Positions 43,608-52,461 of a DNA stretch of 64,000 bases are shown piece by piece; positions within the stretch are counted from its first letter, which is position 1, and each line of letters starts with the position of its first letter. Source of the stretch: Streptomyces sp. BK208 (GTDB lineage: Bacteria > Actinomycetota > Actinomycetes > Streptomycetales > Streptomycetaceae); assembly GCF_004364245.1 (NCBI RefSeq), contig NZ_SOAV01000007.1, forward strand, positions 1 through 64,000, written 5' to 3'. Made by a program: the position numbers and the translations under genes. A model generated the notes under the pieces. The model ran no database searches. It had not been told where the DNA came from and saw only the letters and a list, made by a program, of their open reading frames with translations.

Positions 43608-45212
43608 ATGTCCGGGACGCCCACGGCTGCCGCCGCGCTGCGCCGTCGGACGGCCGGGGCCGGTGCCGACCGCTGGGTGGTCCTGGTCGTCCTCTGCGTG
43701 AGCCTGCTGCTCGTCGCCGTCGACGCGACCGTGCTGCACGTGGCGGTGCCCGCCGTCACCGAGGACCTCAGGCCCGGCGCCATCGAACTGCTCTGGATCG
43801 TCGACGTCTATCCGCTGGTCTGCGCCTCGCTGCTGATCCTCTTCGGCACGCTGGGCGACCGGGTGGGCCGCAGACGAATCCTGCTGCTCGGCTGCGCCCT
43901 CTTCGGCGTCGCCTCCGCGCTCGCGGCCCTCGCCGAGAGCGCCCAGGTGCTGATCGCGGCCCGCGCGCTGCTCGGGGTCGGCGGCGCCATGATCATGCCG
44001 GCGACGCTGTCGATCCTGCGGCAGGTCTTCCCCGATCGGCGGGAGCGGGCGCTGGCGATCGGCATCTGGAGCGCCGTGGCCGCGGTCGGCGCGGCGGTCG
44101 GCCCGCTGCTCGGCGGCTTCCTCCTCGAGCACTTCTGGTGGGGCTCGGTCTTCCTCGTCAACATCCCGCTGATGCTGGTCAGCCTGCCGGTGGGGCGGCT
44201 GCTGCTGCCCGAGTCGAAGGGCGACGGCCGAGGGCCCTGGGACGTGGTCGGCGCGCTGATGGCGGCGGGCGGTCTGTTCGGGGTCGTGCTGGGGGTGAAG
44301 CGGCTGGGCGGCGGAGAGCCGGTGGCGAGCCTGCTCACCCTGCTGCCGCTGGTGCTCGGCGCGGCGCTGCTGGCCGGCTTCGTACGCCGGCAGCGACGGC
44401 GCACGTACCCGCTGGTGGACCTGCGGATGTTCCGGCGGGCGGCGTTCAGCACGTCGGTCGGGTGCATCGTGCTGGCGATGCTGGCGCTGGTGGGTCTGGA
44501 GCTGATCGCGGCGCAGTATCTGCAGCTGGTGCTCGGGCTGTCGCCGCTGGAGACCGGGCTGCGGCTGCTGCCGCTGACCTTCGCGGCGATGGGCGCGGGC
44601 CTCGCGGGAGCGCGGCTGCTGCGGCGTTTCGGCCCGCGGCGGACGGTGTGTGCGGGATTCTGCCTGACCGCCTTCGCGGTGCTGCTGCTGACGGCGATGG
44701 GCCGGGCCGACAACACCGCGCTGCTGCTGAGCGGGTTCGTGCTGCTCGGCTTCGGCCTGGAGACGACGCTGTTCGGGGCGTACGAGTCGATGCTGAGCGA
44801 GGCACCGCCGGAACAGTCCGGCGGGGCGGCGGCGATCGGTGAGACCTCCTACCAGCTGGGCGCCGGGATCGGCATCGCCCTGCTGGGCAGCGTGATGAAC
44901 GCGGCGTACGCGCCGGGGCTGACGGGGGGCGTGCCCGGGGTGCCGTCGGCGGCGTCGGCGGCGGCCGGCCATTCGCTGGGGGAGGCGTACGAGGTCGCCG
45001 CGCAGCTCGGGGGGCCCGCGGGGGTCGCGTTGCGACGGGCCGCGGGGGACGCGTTCGTGCACGGGCTGCACGTGACGTTGGTGGTGAGCGCGGGGTTGCT
45101 GCTGCTGGGGGCGGTGATGGCGCTGCGGTTGCCGCGAGTGATGCAGTGCGACGCGGTGTCGGTGCCGGCGCCCCGGGACTCGGTGGAGTCGCAGTCCCGC
45201 GTCTCGGTGTGA
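43608..45212 (+). CDS. MFS drug:H+ antiporter, DHA2 (14-helix) type
   Basis: A 534-residue EmrB/QacA-family exporter with 14 predicted helices. Motif A is GTLGDRVGRRRILLLG (about residue 80), motif C region GPLLGGFLLEHFWWGSVFLV, and VDATVLHVAVPAV near residue 40 carries the DHA2-type Asp. It likely exports toxic cations or antibiotics. The ATG at 43608 has TTGGAGG at 7 bases. It has no regulator gene beside it. Confidence 0.9.
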   Translation: MSGTPTAAAALRRRTAGAGADRWVVLVVLCVSLLLVAVDATVLHVAVPAVTEDLRPGAIELLWIVDVYPLVCASLLILFGTLGDRVGRRRILLLGCALFGVASALAALAESAQVLIAARALLGVGGAMIMPATLSILRQVFPDRRERALAIGIWSAVAAVGAAVGPLLGGFLLEHFWWGSVFLVNIPLMLVSLPVGRLLLPESKGDGRGPWDVVGALMAAGGLFGVVLGVKRLGGGEPVASLLTLLPLVLGAALLAGFVRRQRRRTYPLVDLRMFRRAAFSTSVGCIVLAMLALVGLELIAAQYLQLVLGLSPLETGLRLLPLTFAAMGAGLAGARLLRRFGPRRTVCAGFCLTAFAVLLLTAMGRADNTALLLSGFVLLGFGLETTLFGAYESMLSEAPPEQSGGAAAIGETSYQLGAGIGIALLGSVMNAAYAPGLTGGVPGVPSAASAAAGHSLGEAYEVAAQLGGPAGVALRRAAGDAFVHGLHVTLVVSAGLLLLGAVMALRLPRVMQCDAVSVPAPRDSVESQSRVSV

Positions 45213-45342
45213 GCAGGGGCGTCGCCCGCGGCCGGCCGAGGAGGGTCGGCGGACGCGGCTCGTGGGCGGGAGGGGGCGCGTCGGCCCGGGCCGTGGTGGA
45301 CGCGCGGGGCGTCGCATCGTAACGTCGGCTCCACAAGCCGTG

Positions 45343-45357
45343 ACTAGCGGCGCTAGT
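45343..45357. promoter_or_regulatory. Inverted repeat upstream of the acyl-CoA dehydrogenase gene
   Basis: ACTAGC-ggc-GCTAGT is a perfect 6-3-6 inverted repeat, 23 bases before the ATG and 11 before its ribosome site. The place and size suit a TetR-type operator over the promoter or leader. No TetR gene is adjacent. Confidence 0.55.
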
Positions 45358-45380
45358 TTTAACAGTCCGGAGGGTGTCCC

Positions 45381-46574
45381 ATGGCCGCGTCCACCAAGTT
45401 GCCCGCGTTCGACCCCGCCGACCCCCTCGGCATCGACGACCTCCTCGACCCGGAGGACCTGGCGGTCCGGGACACCGTGCGGGGCTGGGCCGCGGACCGC
45501 GTGCTGCCGCACGTCGCGGACTGGTACGAGAAGGGCGAACTGCCCGGGATCAGGGAGCTGGCGCGCGAGCTGGGCTCCATCGGCGCGCTCGGGATGTCCC
45601 TCGACGGGTACGGCTGCGCCGGGGCGAGCGCCGTCCAGTACGGGCTGGCCTGTCTGGAGCTGGAGGCGGCCGACTCCGGCATCCGCTCCCTCGTCTCCGT
45701 GCAGGGCTCCCTTGCCATGTACGCCGTTCACCGCTTCGGCAGCGAGGAGCAGAAGCAGACCTGGCTGCCGCGGATGGCCGCGGGCGAGGTCATCGGGTGC
45801 TTCGGCCTCACCGAGCCCGACCACGGGTCCGACCCGGCTCACATGCGTACTCGCGCCAAGCGCGACGCCGGCGGGGACTGGGTGCTCGACGGGCGCAAGA
45901 TGTGGATCACCAACGGCTCGGTGGCCGGCGTGGCCGTCGTCTGGGCGCAGACCGAGGAGGGCATCCGCGGTTTCGTCGTGCCGACCGACAGCCCCGGGTT
46001 CTCCGCGCCGGAGATCAAGCACAAGTGGTCCCTGCGGGCCAGCGTCACCAGTGAGCTGGTCATGGACGGCGTACGGCTGCCCGCCGACGCGGTGCTGCCG
46101 GAGGTGACCGGGCTGCGCGGGCCGCTGAGCTGTCTGTCGCACGCCCGGTACGGCATCGTCTGGGGTTCGATGGGCGCGGCTCGAAGCTCCTTCGAGGCGG
46201 CGGTGGAGTACGCGAAGTCGCGGGAGCAGTTCGGGCGGCCGATCGGGGGCTTCCAGCTCACCCAGGCCAAGCTCGCCGACATGGCGGTCGAACTGCACAA
46301 GGGGATCCTGCTCGCCCATCACCTCGGGCGGCGCATGGACGCCGGCCGCCTGCGTCCCGAGCAGGTCAGCTTCGGCAAGCTCAACAACGTCCGCGAGGCC
46401 ATCGACATCTGCCGTACGGCCCGCACGATTCTCGGCGCCAACGGGATCTCGCTCGAATATCCCGTGATGCGGCACGCGACGAACCTGGAATCGGTGCTCA
46501 CCTACGAGGGCACCGTCGAGATGCACCAGTTGGTGCTGGGCAAGGCGCTCACCGGACTCGACGCCTTCCGGTAG
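45381..46574 (+). CDS. Acyl-CoA dehydrogenase, glutaryl-CoA dehydrogenase-like
   Basis: A 397-residue flavoprotein. FAD/substrate motifs GCFGLTEPDHGSDPAHMRTR and VLDGRKMWITNGSVA, the RYGIVWGSMGAA region, and the catalytic Glu in TYEGTVEMHQLVLG (about residue 376) match glutaryl-CoA dehydrogenase. That enzyme oxidises and decarboxylates glutaryl-CoA from lysine and tryptophan degradation to crotonyl-CoA. The ATG has GGAGGGT at 5 bases. It stands alone with its own upstream inverted repeat. Confidence 0.9.
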   Translation: MAASTKLPAFDPADPLGIDDLLDPEDLAVRDTVRGWAADRVLPHVADWYEKGELPGIRELARELGSIGALGMSLDGYGCAGASAVQYGLACLELEAADSGIRSLVSVQGSLAMYAVHRFGSEEQKQTWLPRMAAGEVIGCFGLTEPDHGSDPAHMRTRAKRDAGGDWVLDGRKMWITNGSVAGVAVVWAQTEEGIRGFVVPTDSPGFSAPEIKHKWSLRASVTSELVMDGVRLPADAVLPEVTGLRGPLSCLSHARYGIVWGSMGAARSSFEAAVEYAKSREQFGRPIGGFQLTQAKLADMAVELHKGILLAHHLGRRMDAGRLRPEQVSFGKLNNVREAIDICRTARTILGANGISLEYPVMRHATNLESVLTYEGTVEMHQLVLGKALTGLDAFR

Positions 46575-46594
46575 GAGCCCGGCGGGGGGGCGGG

Positions 46595-46621
46595 GGCGGG
46601 GCCGTGGTGTGCGGCCCCGCC
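46595..46621. terminator. Bidirectional terminator
   Basis: A 10-bp stem (46595-46604 with 46612-46621) with a 7-nt loop abuts the stop of the convergent sepF-like gene and follows the dehydrogenase. Confidence 0.8.
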
Positions 46622-47059
46622 TCAGCTCTGGTTGAAGAAACCGTCGGAACGGTGCGCGGCGGGCTCGCCGCTGATCACCTGGGTGTCGGCCGGGCTCAGC
46701 AGGAACACCCGGGTGGACACTCGCTCGATCGAACCGCGCAGGCCGAAGATGAGCCCGGCCGCGAAGTCGACCACGCGCTTGGCGTCGGTGCCCTCCATGG
46801 CCGTCAGGTTCACGATGACGGGGACCCCGTCCCGGAACAGCTCACCGATGGCCCGTGCGTCCCGGAAGCTGTCCGGGGTGACCGTCGCGATGCGGCGGCC
46901 CTTCTCCTCGGCCACGTCCGAGGCCACCTTGACCCGGGGGTCCGTGACCCAGGCGTCCCCGGACTCGGTGCCCTCGGAGTAGTCGTCGTCGTAGTAACGC
47001 TCGTCATCGTTGTCGTCGACGAGGCCGAGCCACGCACTCGCCTTGCGTACCGATCCCAT
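46622..47059 (-). CDS. SepF-family cell division protein (paralogue)
   Basis: A 145-residue SepF-like protein, shorter than the main SepF in the ftsZ region. It begins MGSVRKASAWLGLVDDND (an amphipathic start that would bind membrane), has an acidic linker (YYDDDYSEGTESGD) and the C-terminal SepF fold (RIATVTPDSFRDARAIGELF, NLTAMEGTDAKRVVDFAAGL). SepF links FtsZ to the membrane; Streptomyces carry several copies, and this one is outside the division cluster. It may act in sporulation septation. Confidence 0.88.
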   Translation of the reverse strand: MGSVRKASAWLGLVDDNDDERYYDDDYSEGTESGDAWVTDPRVKVASDVAEEKGRRIATVTPDSFRDARAIGELFRDGVPVIVNLTAMEGTDAKRVVDFAAGLIFGLRGSIERVSTRVFLLSPADTQVISGEPAAHRSDGFFNQS

Positions 47060-47348
47060 GGACGCCTCCTCTCACAGCGGTCTTTCGTGCTTCCGCATCC
47101 CTATGGTCATCCATGATGCGGACGTCGCGCCAAGTGGATAGACGCCGCGCGGGGGGTTTGTGACGGTACTGGTGCACAGCGGATCCGTCGAGAGTCCTTG
47201 TGTCCCAAGGGTCGTTTCCCAAACGGATGCTGACTGTGAGTGAAATATGATTCTTCACGGCACACGGGTGAGGGCGGGTGCGTACGGGTGACGGCGGCGG
47301 TCGGTACGATGCCGCAGCTCAGCGTCGTACCAACCTCGGGGGAGCGTC

Positions 47349-48533
47349 GTGTTCGGAATCGTCAGGCCGTGCAGGCACCGGCTCGGAGAGAGCCTCACCA
47401 GTCAGTGGATGGCTCATTTGTGCGGGCTGTGTCTCGCACTGCGCAAGGACCACGGACAGTTCGCGCGGATCGTGACGAACTATGACGGGCTGCTCATATC
47501 GGTTTTGACGGAGGCTCAGGCGGGGCGGGGCGGTGCAGGAGCCGGGCGGCGCACCGCCGGGCCCTGCCCGCTGCGCGGGATGCGCACCGCCTCCGTGGCG
47601 CACGGCGAGGGCGCCCGGCTCGCGGCGGCCGTCTCCCTGGTGCTGGCCTCGGCCAAGGTGCGCGACCACGTGGCCGACGGCGACGGCCTGCTGGCCCGGC
47701 GGCCGGTGGCGCTCGCCGCCCGCCGGATCGCCACCGGCTGGGACGCGGCCGGGGCGCGCGGCGGCGGCGCCGTCGGCTTCGACACCGCCGTACTGGTCGA
47801 CGCCGTGGACCGGCAGGGCGGTATCGAGGCCCTCGCCGGGCCCGGGACGCCCCTGCTGACCGTCACCGAGCCGACGGAGACCGCGACCGCGGCCGCCTTC
47901 GCGCACACCGCGCACCTCGCCGGGCGGCCGGAGAACGCCGCGCCGCTCGCCGAGGCCGGACGGCTCTTCGGCCGGCTCGCCCACCTCCTGGACGCCGTGG
48001 AGGACCGGGAGGCCGACGCCGCGTCCGGCGCCTGGAACCCGCTCGCCGCCACCGGGACGCCGCTAGCCGAGGCCCGGCGGCTCGCGGACGACGCCGTGCG
48101 CGGGGTCCGGCTGGCCCTGCGGGAGGCCGAGTTCACCGACGGCCGGCTGGTGCACCGGCTGCTCGTGCACGAGCTGGGCAACTCCGTGGACCGCGCGTTC
48201 GGCACCGTCTCGTGCGCCCACGGCAGCCATCCGTACGCCCCTCCCGGCAGCACCCCGGGTGCCCCCGGCGGCCCGACGCCCCCGGAGCCGCCGCGCCGCG
48301 ACCGGCGCGGGCTGCTCGCGGGCTGCGCCGTGTGGCTCGGGCTGGCCTGCACGTGCCAGATGTGCTGCGGCACCTTCGAGGACCCGTGGAGCCGGCAGCG
48401 CCGGGACGGCCTCTGTTCCAACTGCGACTGCGGCGACTGCGGGGACTGCGGCAACTGCTGCGACTGCTGCAACTGCTGCGGCGACGGGTGTGACTGCGGT
48501 TGTGACGGCTGCGACTGCGGTTGCAGCTGCTGA
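47349..48533 (+). CDS. DUF5685-like protein with cysteine-rich tail
   Basis: A 394-residue protein. The N-terminal half (MFGIVRPCRHRLGESL; WMAHLCGLCLALRKDHGQFA; VTNYDGLLISVLTEAQ) has conserved His and Cys of the DUF5685 family; the middle is helical and Ala-rich. Residues about 320-340 (GLLAGCAVWLGLACTCQMCC) are hydrophobic. The last 40 residues contain 18 cysteines in CDCG/CCNC/CDGC patterns with Asp, Asn and Gly. The GTG has GGGGGAG at 5 bases. Function unknown; the tail could bind metal or form disulfides (inference). Confidence 0.82.
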   Translation: MFGIVRPCRHRLGESLTSQWMAHLCGLCLALRKDHGQFARIVTNYDGLLISVLTEAQAGRGGAGAGRRTAGPCPLRGMRTASVAHGEGARLAAAVSLVLASAKVRDHVADGDGLLARRPVALAARRIATGWDAAGARGGGAVGFDTAVLVDAVDRQGGIEALAGPGTPLLTVTEPTETATAAAFAHTAHLAGRPENAAPLAEAGRLFGRLAHLLDAVEDREADAASGAWNPLAATGTPLAEARRLADDAVRGVRLALREAEFTDGRLVHRLLVHELGNSVDRAFGTVSCAHGSHPYAPPGSTPGAPGGPTPPEPPRRDRRGLLAGCAVWLGLACTCQMCCGTFEDPWSRQRRDGLCSNCDCGDCGDCGNCCDCCNCCGDGCDCGCDGCDCGCSC

Positions 48534-49431
48534 AAAGCCGTCAGGGACCGTGGGATGTCGGCCCGTCAGGTGGGAACGGGCGGGTTCCTGCGCCGTCAGG
48601 TCTCCTGAAAACGAAAGGCGGGGGCGGGGCGAGGGGAGGGGGCGCGTGTGAAGGCGGGACGGCAGGTCGAACCCGGGAAGGCCCTGACGGGACCGGTCAA
48701 GCGGCGGACCGCTCCATCGGCGGATCCGGGGGCCGGGCGGCCGGACCAGCGGGGCGGGCAGGGAGGTCGGCTCAACAGGAACAGGACCACACTCGACCGA
48801 AGTCGATGTGGGAGCGCTTGACCAGCCACTGCTGCGGATGCATGGGCCAAGTGGAACAGGCATCCGGTTCCTCGTCAACGCAGGGAGATCCACGGCTCAC
48901 AGTGTGGACAGCCTTGACAGCGCACGGAAACGCCCCCGTACTCTCGGCGGACGGCCTGCTGAGGGGCTCGGCCGTGTGAAGGCACCATCCACCGCGTCCG
49001 ACTGACGCGCCGTCACGGAGCCTTCGCATGTCCTGCGACCACCTCGTCCCGTCCGCCGCCGTACCCGCGTCCCCGGACCGGGCGGTCCTCCCGCGGACCT
49101 TCCCGCGCCGCCGCCCGCCCGGTGGACGGCCGCCGTCGACGTCCTCCTCCCGCCGCGTCCCGCCGCCCGCTCCGTGCCGTGCGCCGTGCGGTGGGCGCAC
49201 GTGCGCGTGTTCCGGTCGCCCCGCGCCCGCGACCCGGAGCGCCCCCGGTGATCCGCCCCGCGTCACCGGCGCCTGCGCCCGCCCCCGTGCCGGCCGGGGG
49301 GTTCCCCGGCGTAGTGGAGGAGCTGGCCCCGGCGGGCACCGGGCCGCCCGCGGCGCGTGCGTCCGCGGACGTTCCTCTCCCGGGTCCGGTGCGGACAGGG
49401 CCGCCGGCACGGACGGAAGGGGCGTCGCCGT
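48534..49431. other. Gene-poor region upstream of the monooxygenase pair
   Basis: About 900 bases. It starts with three CCGTCAGG copies (48538, 48563, 48593) and one inverted CCTGACGG (48683), then a leader peptide on the minus strand, then a divergent promoter region. Bases about 49028-49430 have long open frames with high GC3 that shift frame (MSCDHLVPS in one, then PVIRPASPAPAPAPVP in another), suggesting a decayed gene rather than an intact one. Confidence 0.5.
48772..48843 (-). CDS. Putative cysteine-responsive leader peptide (orphan)
   Basis: A 23-residue frame reading MHPQQWLVKRSHIDFGRVWSCSC would start at an ATG at 48843 (given here only as first residues MHPQQWLVKR and last RVWSCSC). 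Leader peptides upstream of sulfur-assimilation genes in Streptomyces have the form ...R.HvDl.RvsS..C with cysteines at the end, and cysteine-codon attenuation is known in mycobacteria. This one ends Ser-Cys-Ser-Cys-stop. No gene follows on its strand within the window before the antisense DUF5685 gene. No clear ribosome site is seen. Confidence 0.5.
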   Translation of the reverse strand: MHPQQWLVKRSHIDFGRVWSCSC

Positions 49432-50511
49432 ATGAACTCCTCACCCGGCAGGCGGCGGCTGCACGTGGCCGCCGCCCTGGACCGGCGGTCGGTGTACGAC
49501 GCGGACGCGTACGTGACGGCCGCCCGGCTCGCCGAACACGGCGCGCTGGACTTCGTGACCCTGGGAGACAGCCTCGCCCGCCCCGGCCCCGACGCGCTCG
49601 CCGTCCTGTCCCGGCTGGCGCCCGCCACCCGGCGCATCGGCCTGGTCCCCAGCGTCTCCACCACGCACACCGAGCCCTTCCACGTCCAGGCGGCGGTGGC
49701 GACCCTCGACTGGGTCAGCCGCGGCCGGGCGGGCTGGCGGATCGAGGTGTCCACCACCGAGGGCGAGGCCCGCCTCTTCGGCCGCCGCCACGCGGCACCA
49801 GCCGACGTGCTCTGGCGGGAGGCCGGCGAGGTCGCCGAGGTGGCGGCGCGCCTGTGGGACAGCTGGGAGGACGGCGCGGAGATCCGGGACGCGGCCACCG
49901 GTCGCTTCGTCGACCCGGACAAGCTCCACCACGTCGACTTCACCGGCTCCGCCTTCTCCGTCAAGGGGCCCTCGACCGTGCCGCGGCCCCCGCAGGGGCA
50001 CCCCGTGCGCGTGGTCGACGCCACCGATCCCGCCGCACGGGCCGTCGCGGCCCGGTACGCCGACGTGGCCCTGGTGCGCACCGCGCTCCCCGTCCGGGCC
50101 GCCGCCGCGCGGGCCGAACTGCGGACGTCCGCCGGGACGCACGGCCGGGACCCGGACGACCTGCGGGTCCTCGCCGCCCTCGACGTCGACCTGGGCGACG
50201 GCGAGTGCGCGGCCGAACCAGGGCACGGCGGAGGCGGCCCCCGTGCCACGCCGCACGGCCCGCTGTACCGGGGCGGCCCCGTCGACCTGGCCGAACTGAT
50301 CATCTCCTGGCACCGGGACGGCATCGTCGACGGTTTCCATTTCACGCCGGTCGACCCGCGCCGGGACCTGGAGCGCCTCGTCAACGGCACCGTGCCGCTG
50401 CTCCAGCACCGGGGCCTGTTCCGCACCTTCTACCCGGGCAGCACGCTCCGGGACCACCTGGGCCTGAACCGGCCCGCCAACCAGTACGCCGTCGCGCGGG
50501 GAGCGTCATGA
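49432..50511 (+). CDS. LLM-class flavin-dependent oxidoreductase (first of pair)
   Basis: A 359-residue luciferase-like TIM-barrel protein. Features are LHVAAALDRRSVYDADAYVT, EHGALDFVTLGDSLARPGPD, IGLVPSVSTTHTEPFHVQAA, ATLDWVSRGRAGWRIEVSTT, and RPPQGHPVRVV. It resembles NtaA/SnaA/DszA-type FMNH2-dependent monooxygenases, which often cleave C-S or C-N bonds. The substrate is unknown; a sulfur compound is suggested by the leader peptide nearby. The ATG at 49432 has GGAAGGGG 10 bases upstream. Its stop overlaps the next start. Confidence 0.85.
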   Translation: MNSSPGRRRLHVAAALDRRSVYDADAYVTAARLAEHGALDFVTLGDSLARPGPDALAVLSRLAPATRRIGLVPSVSTTHTEPFHVQAAVATLDWVSRGRAGWRIEVSTTEGEARLFGRRHAAPADVLWREAGEVAEVAARLWDSWEDGAEIRDAATGRFVDPDKLHHVDFTGSAFSVKGPSTVPRPPQGHPVRVVDATDPAARAVAARYADVALVRTALPVRAAAARAELRTSAGTHGRDPDDLRVLAALDVDLGDGECAAEPGHGGGGPRATPHGPLYRGGPVDLAELIISWHRDGIVDGFHFTPVDPRRDLERLVNGTVPLLQHRGLFRTFYPGSTLRDHLGLNRPANQYAVARGAS

Positions 50512-51941
50512 CCGGACCGGAACGGACGTGGACCCAGCCGGCGCCGCCGGAGCCGACGCGGCCCGGTCCGCTGCGCCCGGAGGCGGGGCAGCCGCGGCGG
50601 ATGCACCTTGCCGTGCGCTTCCCGGAGGCCGACGACACCACGGTCGACGACACCACGGTCCGGGCCGATCCGCGCTCGGGCTCGGGCTCGCAGATCGACT
50701 TCGCCTCCTTCGAGCACCTCGCGCGCACCGCCGAACGCGGCCTGTTCGACTTCTTCCTCGTTTCCGGTGGGCTGCGGCTGCGCGAGCACAAGGGCCGCAT
50801 CCACGACCTGGACGTGGCCGGCCGCCCCGAGTCCCTGACCATGCTGAACGCGCTCGCCGGCGTCACCGGACGCCTCGGCCTGGCCGCCACGGTCGACGCC
50901 GCCTTCAACGAGCCCTACGACGTCGCCCGCCGGCTCGCCACCCTGGACCACCTCAGCGACGGCCGGGCGGCCTGGCACGTGGTGGCCTCCTCCGACTCCT
51001 TCACCGGCGAGAACTTCCGGTGCGGCGACCGCCAGGAGCGGGCCGGCCTCCCCGGCTCCCCGCTTCGCTCCGGCGAGGGAACCCTCACGCGGGCCGCCGA
51101 GTTCGTGGCCGCCGCGCGGGAACTGTGGGACTCCTGGGCCCCGGACGGCACCCCCCGCCCCTTCGCCCATCACGGACCGCACTTCGACATCGCGGGCGAG
51201 TTCACCCTGCCCCGTCCCCCGCAGGGGCATCCGGTGGTGATCCGGGCGGGCGACCGCGAGGAGGACCGGGAGTTCGCCGCCTCGTCGGCGGACGTGATCC
51301 TCACCCGGTACGGCTCCCCGGAAGCGGGCCGCGCCTTCCGCACCGACGTGAAACGCCGCCTGGCGGCCTACGGCCGGAGCCCCGGGGACCTCAAGATCAT
51401 GCCCGGGGTCGCGGTGGTCCTCGGGGACACCGACGCCGAGGCGCACGAGCGGGCCGAGGAGATCAGGCGGCAGCAGGTGTCCCCGCGGTCCGCACTGCTC
51501 ACGCTGGAGCGGATCTGGGGCGTCGACCTGTCCGCGTACGACCCCGAAGGGCCGCTGCCCGACATCGACCCGGTGCCCGGTCCGCAGCCCGGCCGGGGGT
51601 GGCCCCGGGACGGTGACAACGTGGCGACCGCCGAGAAGTGGCGGGCGCTGGCGCAGGAGCGGGGGCTGTCCATCCGGCAGACCCTGATCGAGGCGGGCGC
51701 CCGGCGGTCCGTGGTCGGCACACCCGAGGGGGTCGCGGCCGAACTGACGGAGTCGGTGGCGCGGGACGCCGCGGACGGCTTCGTCCTGATACCGCATCCG
51801 GCCCCGGGCGGGCTGGACGAGTTCGTCGACCGGGTGGTCCCGTTGCTGCAGGAGCGCGGCGCGTTCCGTACCGCGTACGAGGGCGCCACCCTGCGCTCCC
51901 ACCTCGGTCTGGCCGACCCGGCGGCGAAGGGCGCGTCGTGA
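50508..51941 (+). CDS. LLM-class FMN-dependent monooxygenase, NtaA/SnaA/DszA family (second of pair)
   Basis: A 477-residue homologue of the preceding protein, of full family length. Typical blocks are GLAATVDAAFNEPYDVARRL, ATLDHLSDGRAAWHVVAS, TGENFRCG, and RPPQGHPVVIRAGDREEDRE. The ATG lies in an ATGA overlap. Two linked LLM proteins may form a heteromer or act in sequence on one substrate. A flavin reductase, which such enzymes need, is not encoded in the window. Confidence 0.87.
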   Translation: MTGPERTWTQPAPPEPTRPGPLRPEAGQPRRMHLAVRFPEADDTTVDDTTVRADPRSGSGSQIDFASFEHLARTAERGLFDFFLVSGGLRLREHKGRIHDLDVAGRPESLTMLNALAGVTGRLGLAATVDAAFNEPYDVARRLATLDHLSDGRAAWHVVASSDSFTGENFRCGDRQERAGLPGSPLRSGEGTLTRAAEFVAAARELWDSWAPDGTPRPFAHHGPHFDIAGEFTLPRPPQGHPVVIRAGDREEDREFAASSADVILTRYGSPEAGRAFRTDVKRRLAAYGRSPGDLKIMPGVAVVLGDTDAEAHERAEEIRRQQVSPRSALLTLERIWGVDLSAYDPEGPLPDIDPVPGPQPGRGWPRDGDNVATAEKWRALAQERGLSIRQTLIEAGARRSVVGTPEGVAAELTESVARDAADGFVLIPHPAPGGLDEFVDRVVPLLQERGAFRTAYEGATLRSHLGLADPAAKGAS

Positions 51942-52461
51942 CGAAGGGCTCGCCCGGCGACGCGTCGCACCCGCCGGCCGGCGGACCATCCGGAGGGGCG
52001 ACTTCCGGACACCCCCGGGCGTCCGTGACGTCGCCCCGGCCGTCCCGGCACGGCGGGGCGTTCCGTGACATCGCGGCCACCGGCGCCCTCGGCGTCCGGC
52101 CGGGCCGGATGCCGAGGGCGTACGGCGGCCGGCCTCCACCGGGCGCGGCTGCCCCCGTGCGCGGTCGCCGAACACCGTGTCCGGCCCCTCCCGCCCACCG
52201 GGAGACAGTCCGGCGGCCCGGGGTGAGGCGGGGGAGCGTCCACCGCCCGGACGGTCCACGGGAGTTGGTAAAGGCCGTTCAAAGGGCGAAGTCCGAAAGG
52301 CACTCTTGCGCCGACCGGACGTTCGGCCGAATACTCCAACTTCAGCGCTTGTCAGGGGCACGACGTAATCCGGGAACCCCGGAGGTCCGTCCCTGGCTGC
52401 GCCTCACGGGCCCCCGACCCCACAAGCGGGGCCCCCGACTTCCCCTGTGGAGGAACGAAAA
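51942..52461. other. Intergenic region after the monooxygenases; possible gene remnant
   Basis: A GTG at 51938 overlaps the monooxygenase stop and opens a frame (VTKGSPGDASHPPAGGPSGG) that soon loses coding character, so a third operon gene may have decayed here. The right half, less GC-rich, should hold the protease promoter. No other gene is evident. Confidence 0.5.

Noticed and set aside
42168..46526. 1452-codon open frame on the minus strand
   Set aside because: Only its last 393 codons look like a protein. The rest is antisense to the efflux pump and acyl-CoA dehydrogenase and results from high GC.
49028..49435. 135-codon plus-strand frame starting MSCDHLVPS
   Set aside because: Coding bias fades after about 30 codons and moves to another frame; no domain is recognisable. 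Treated as a possible remnant.
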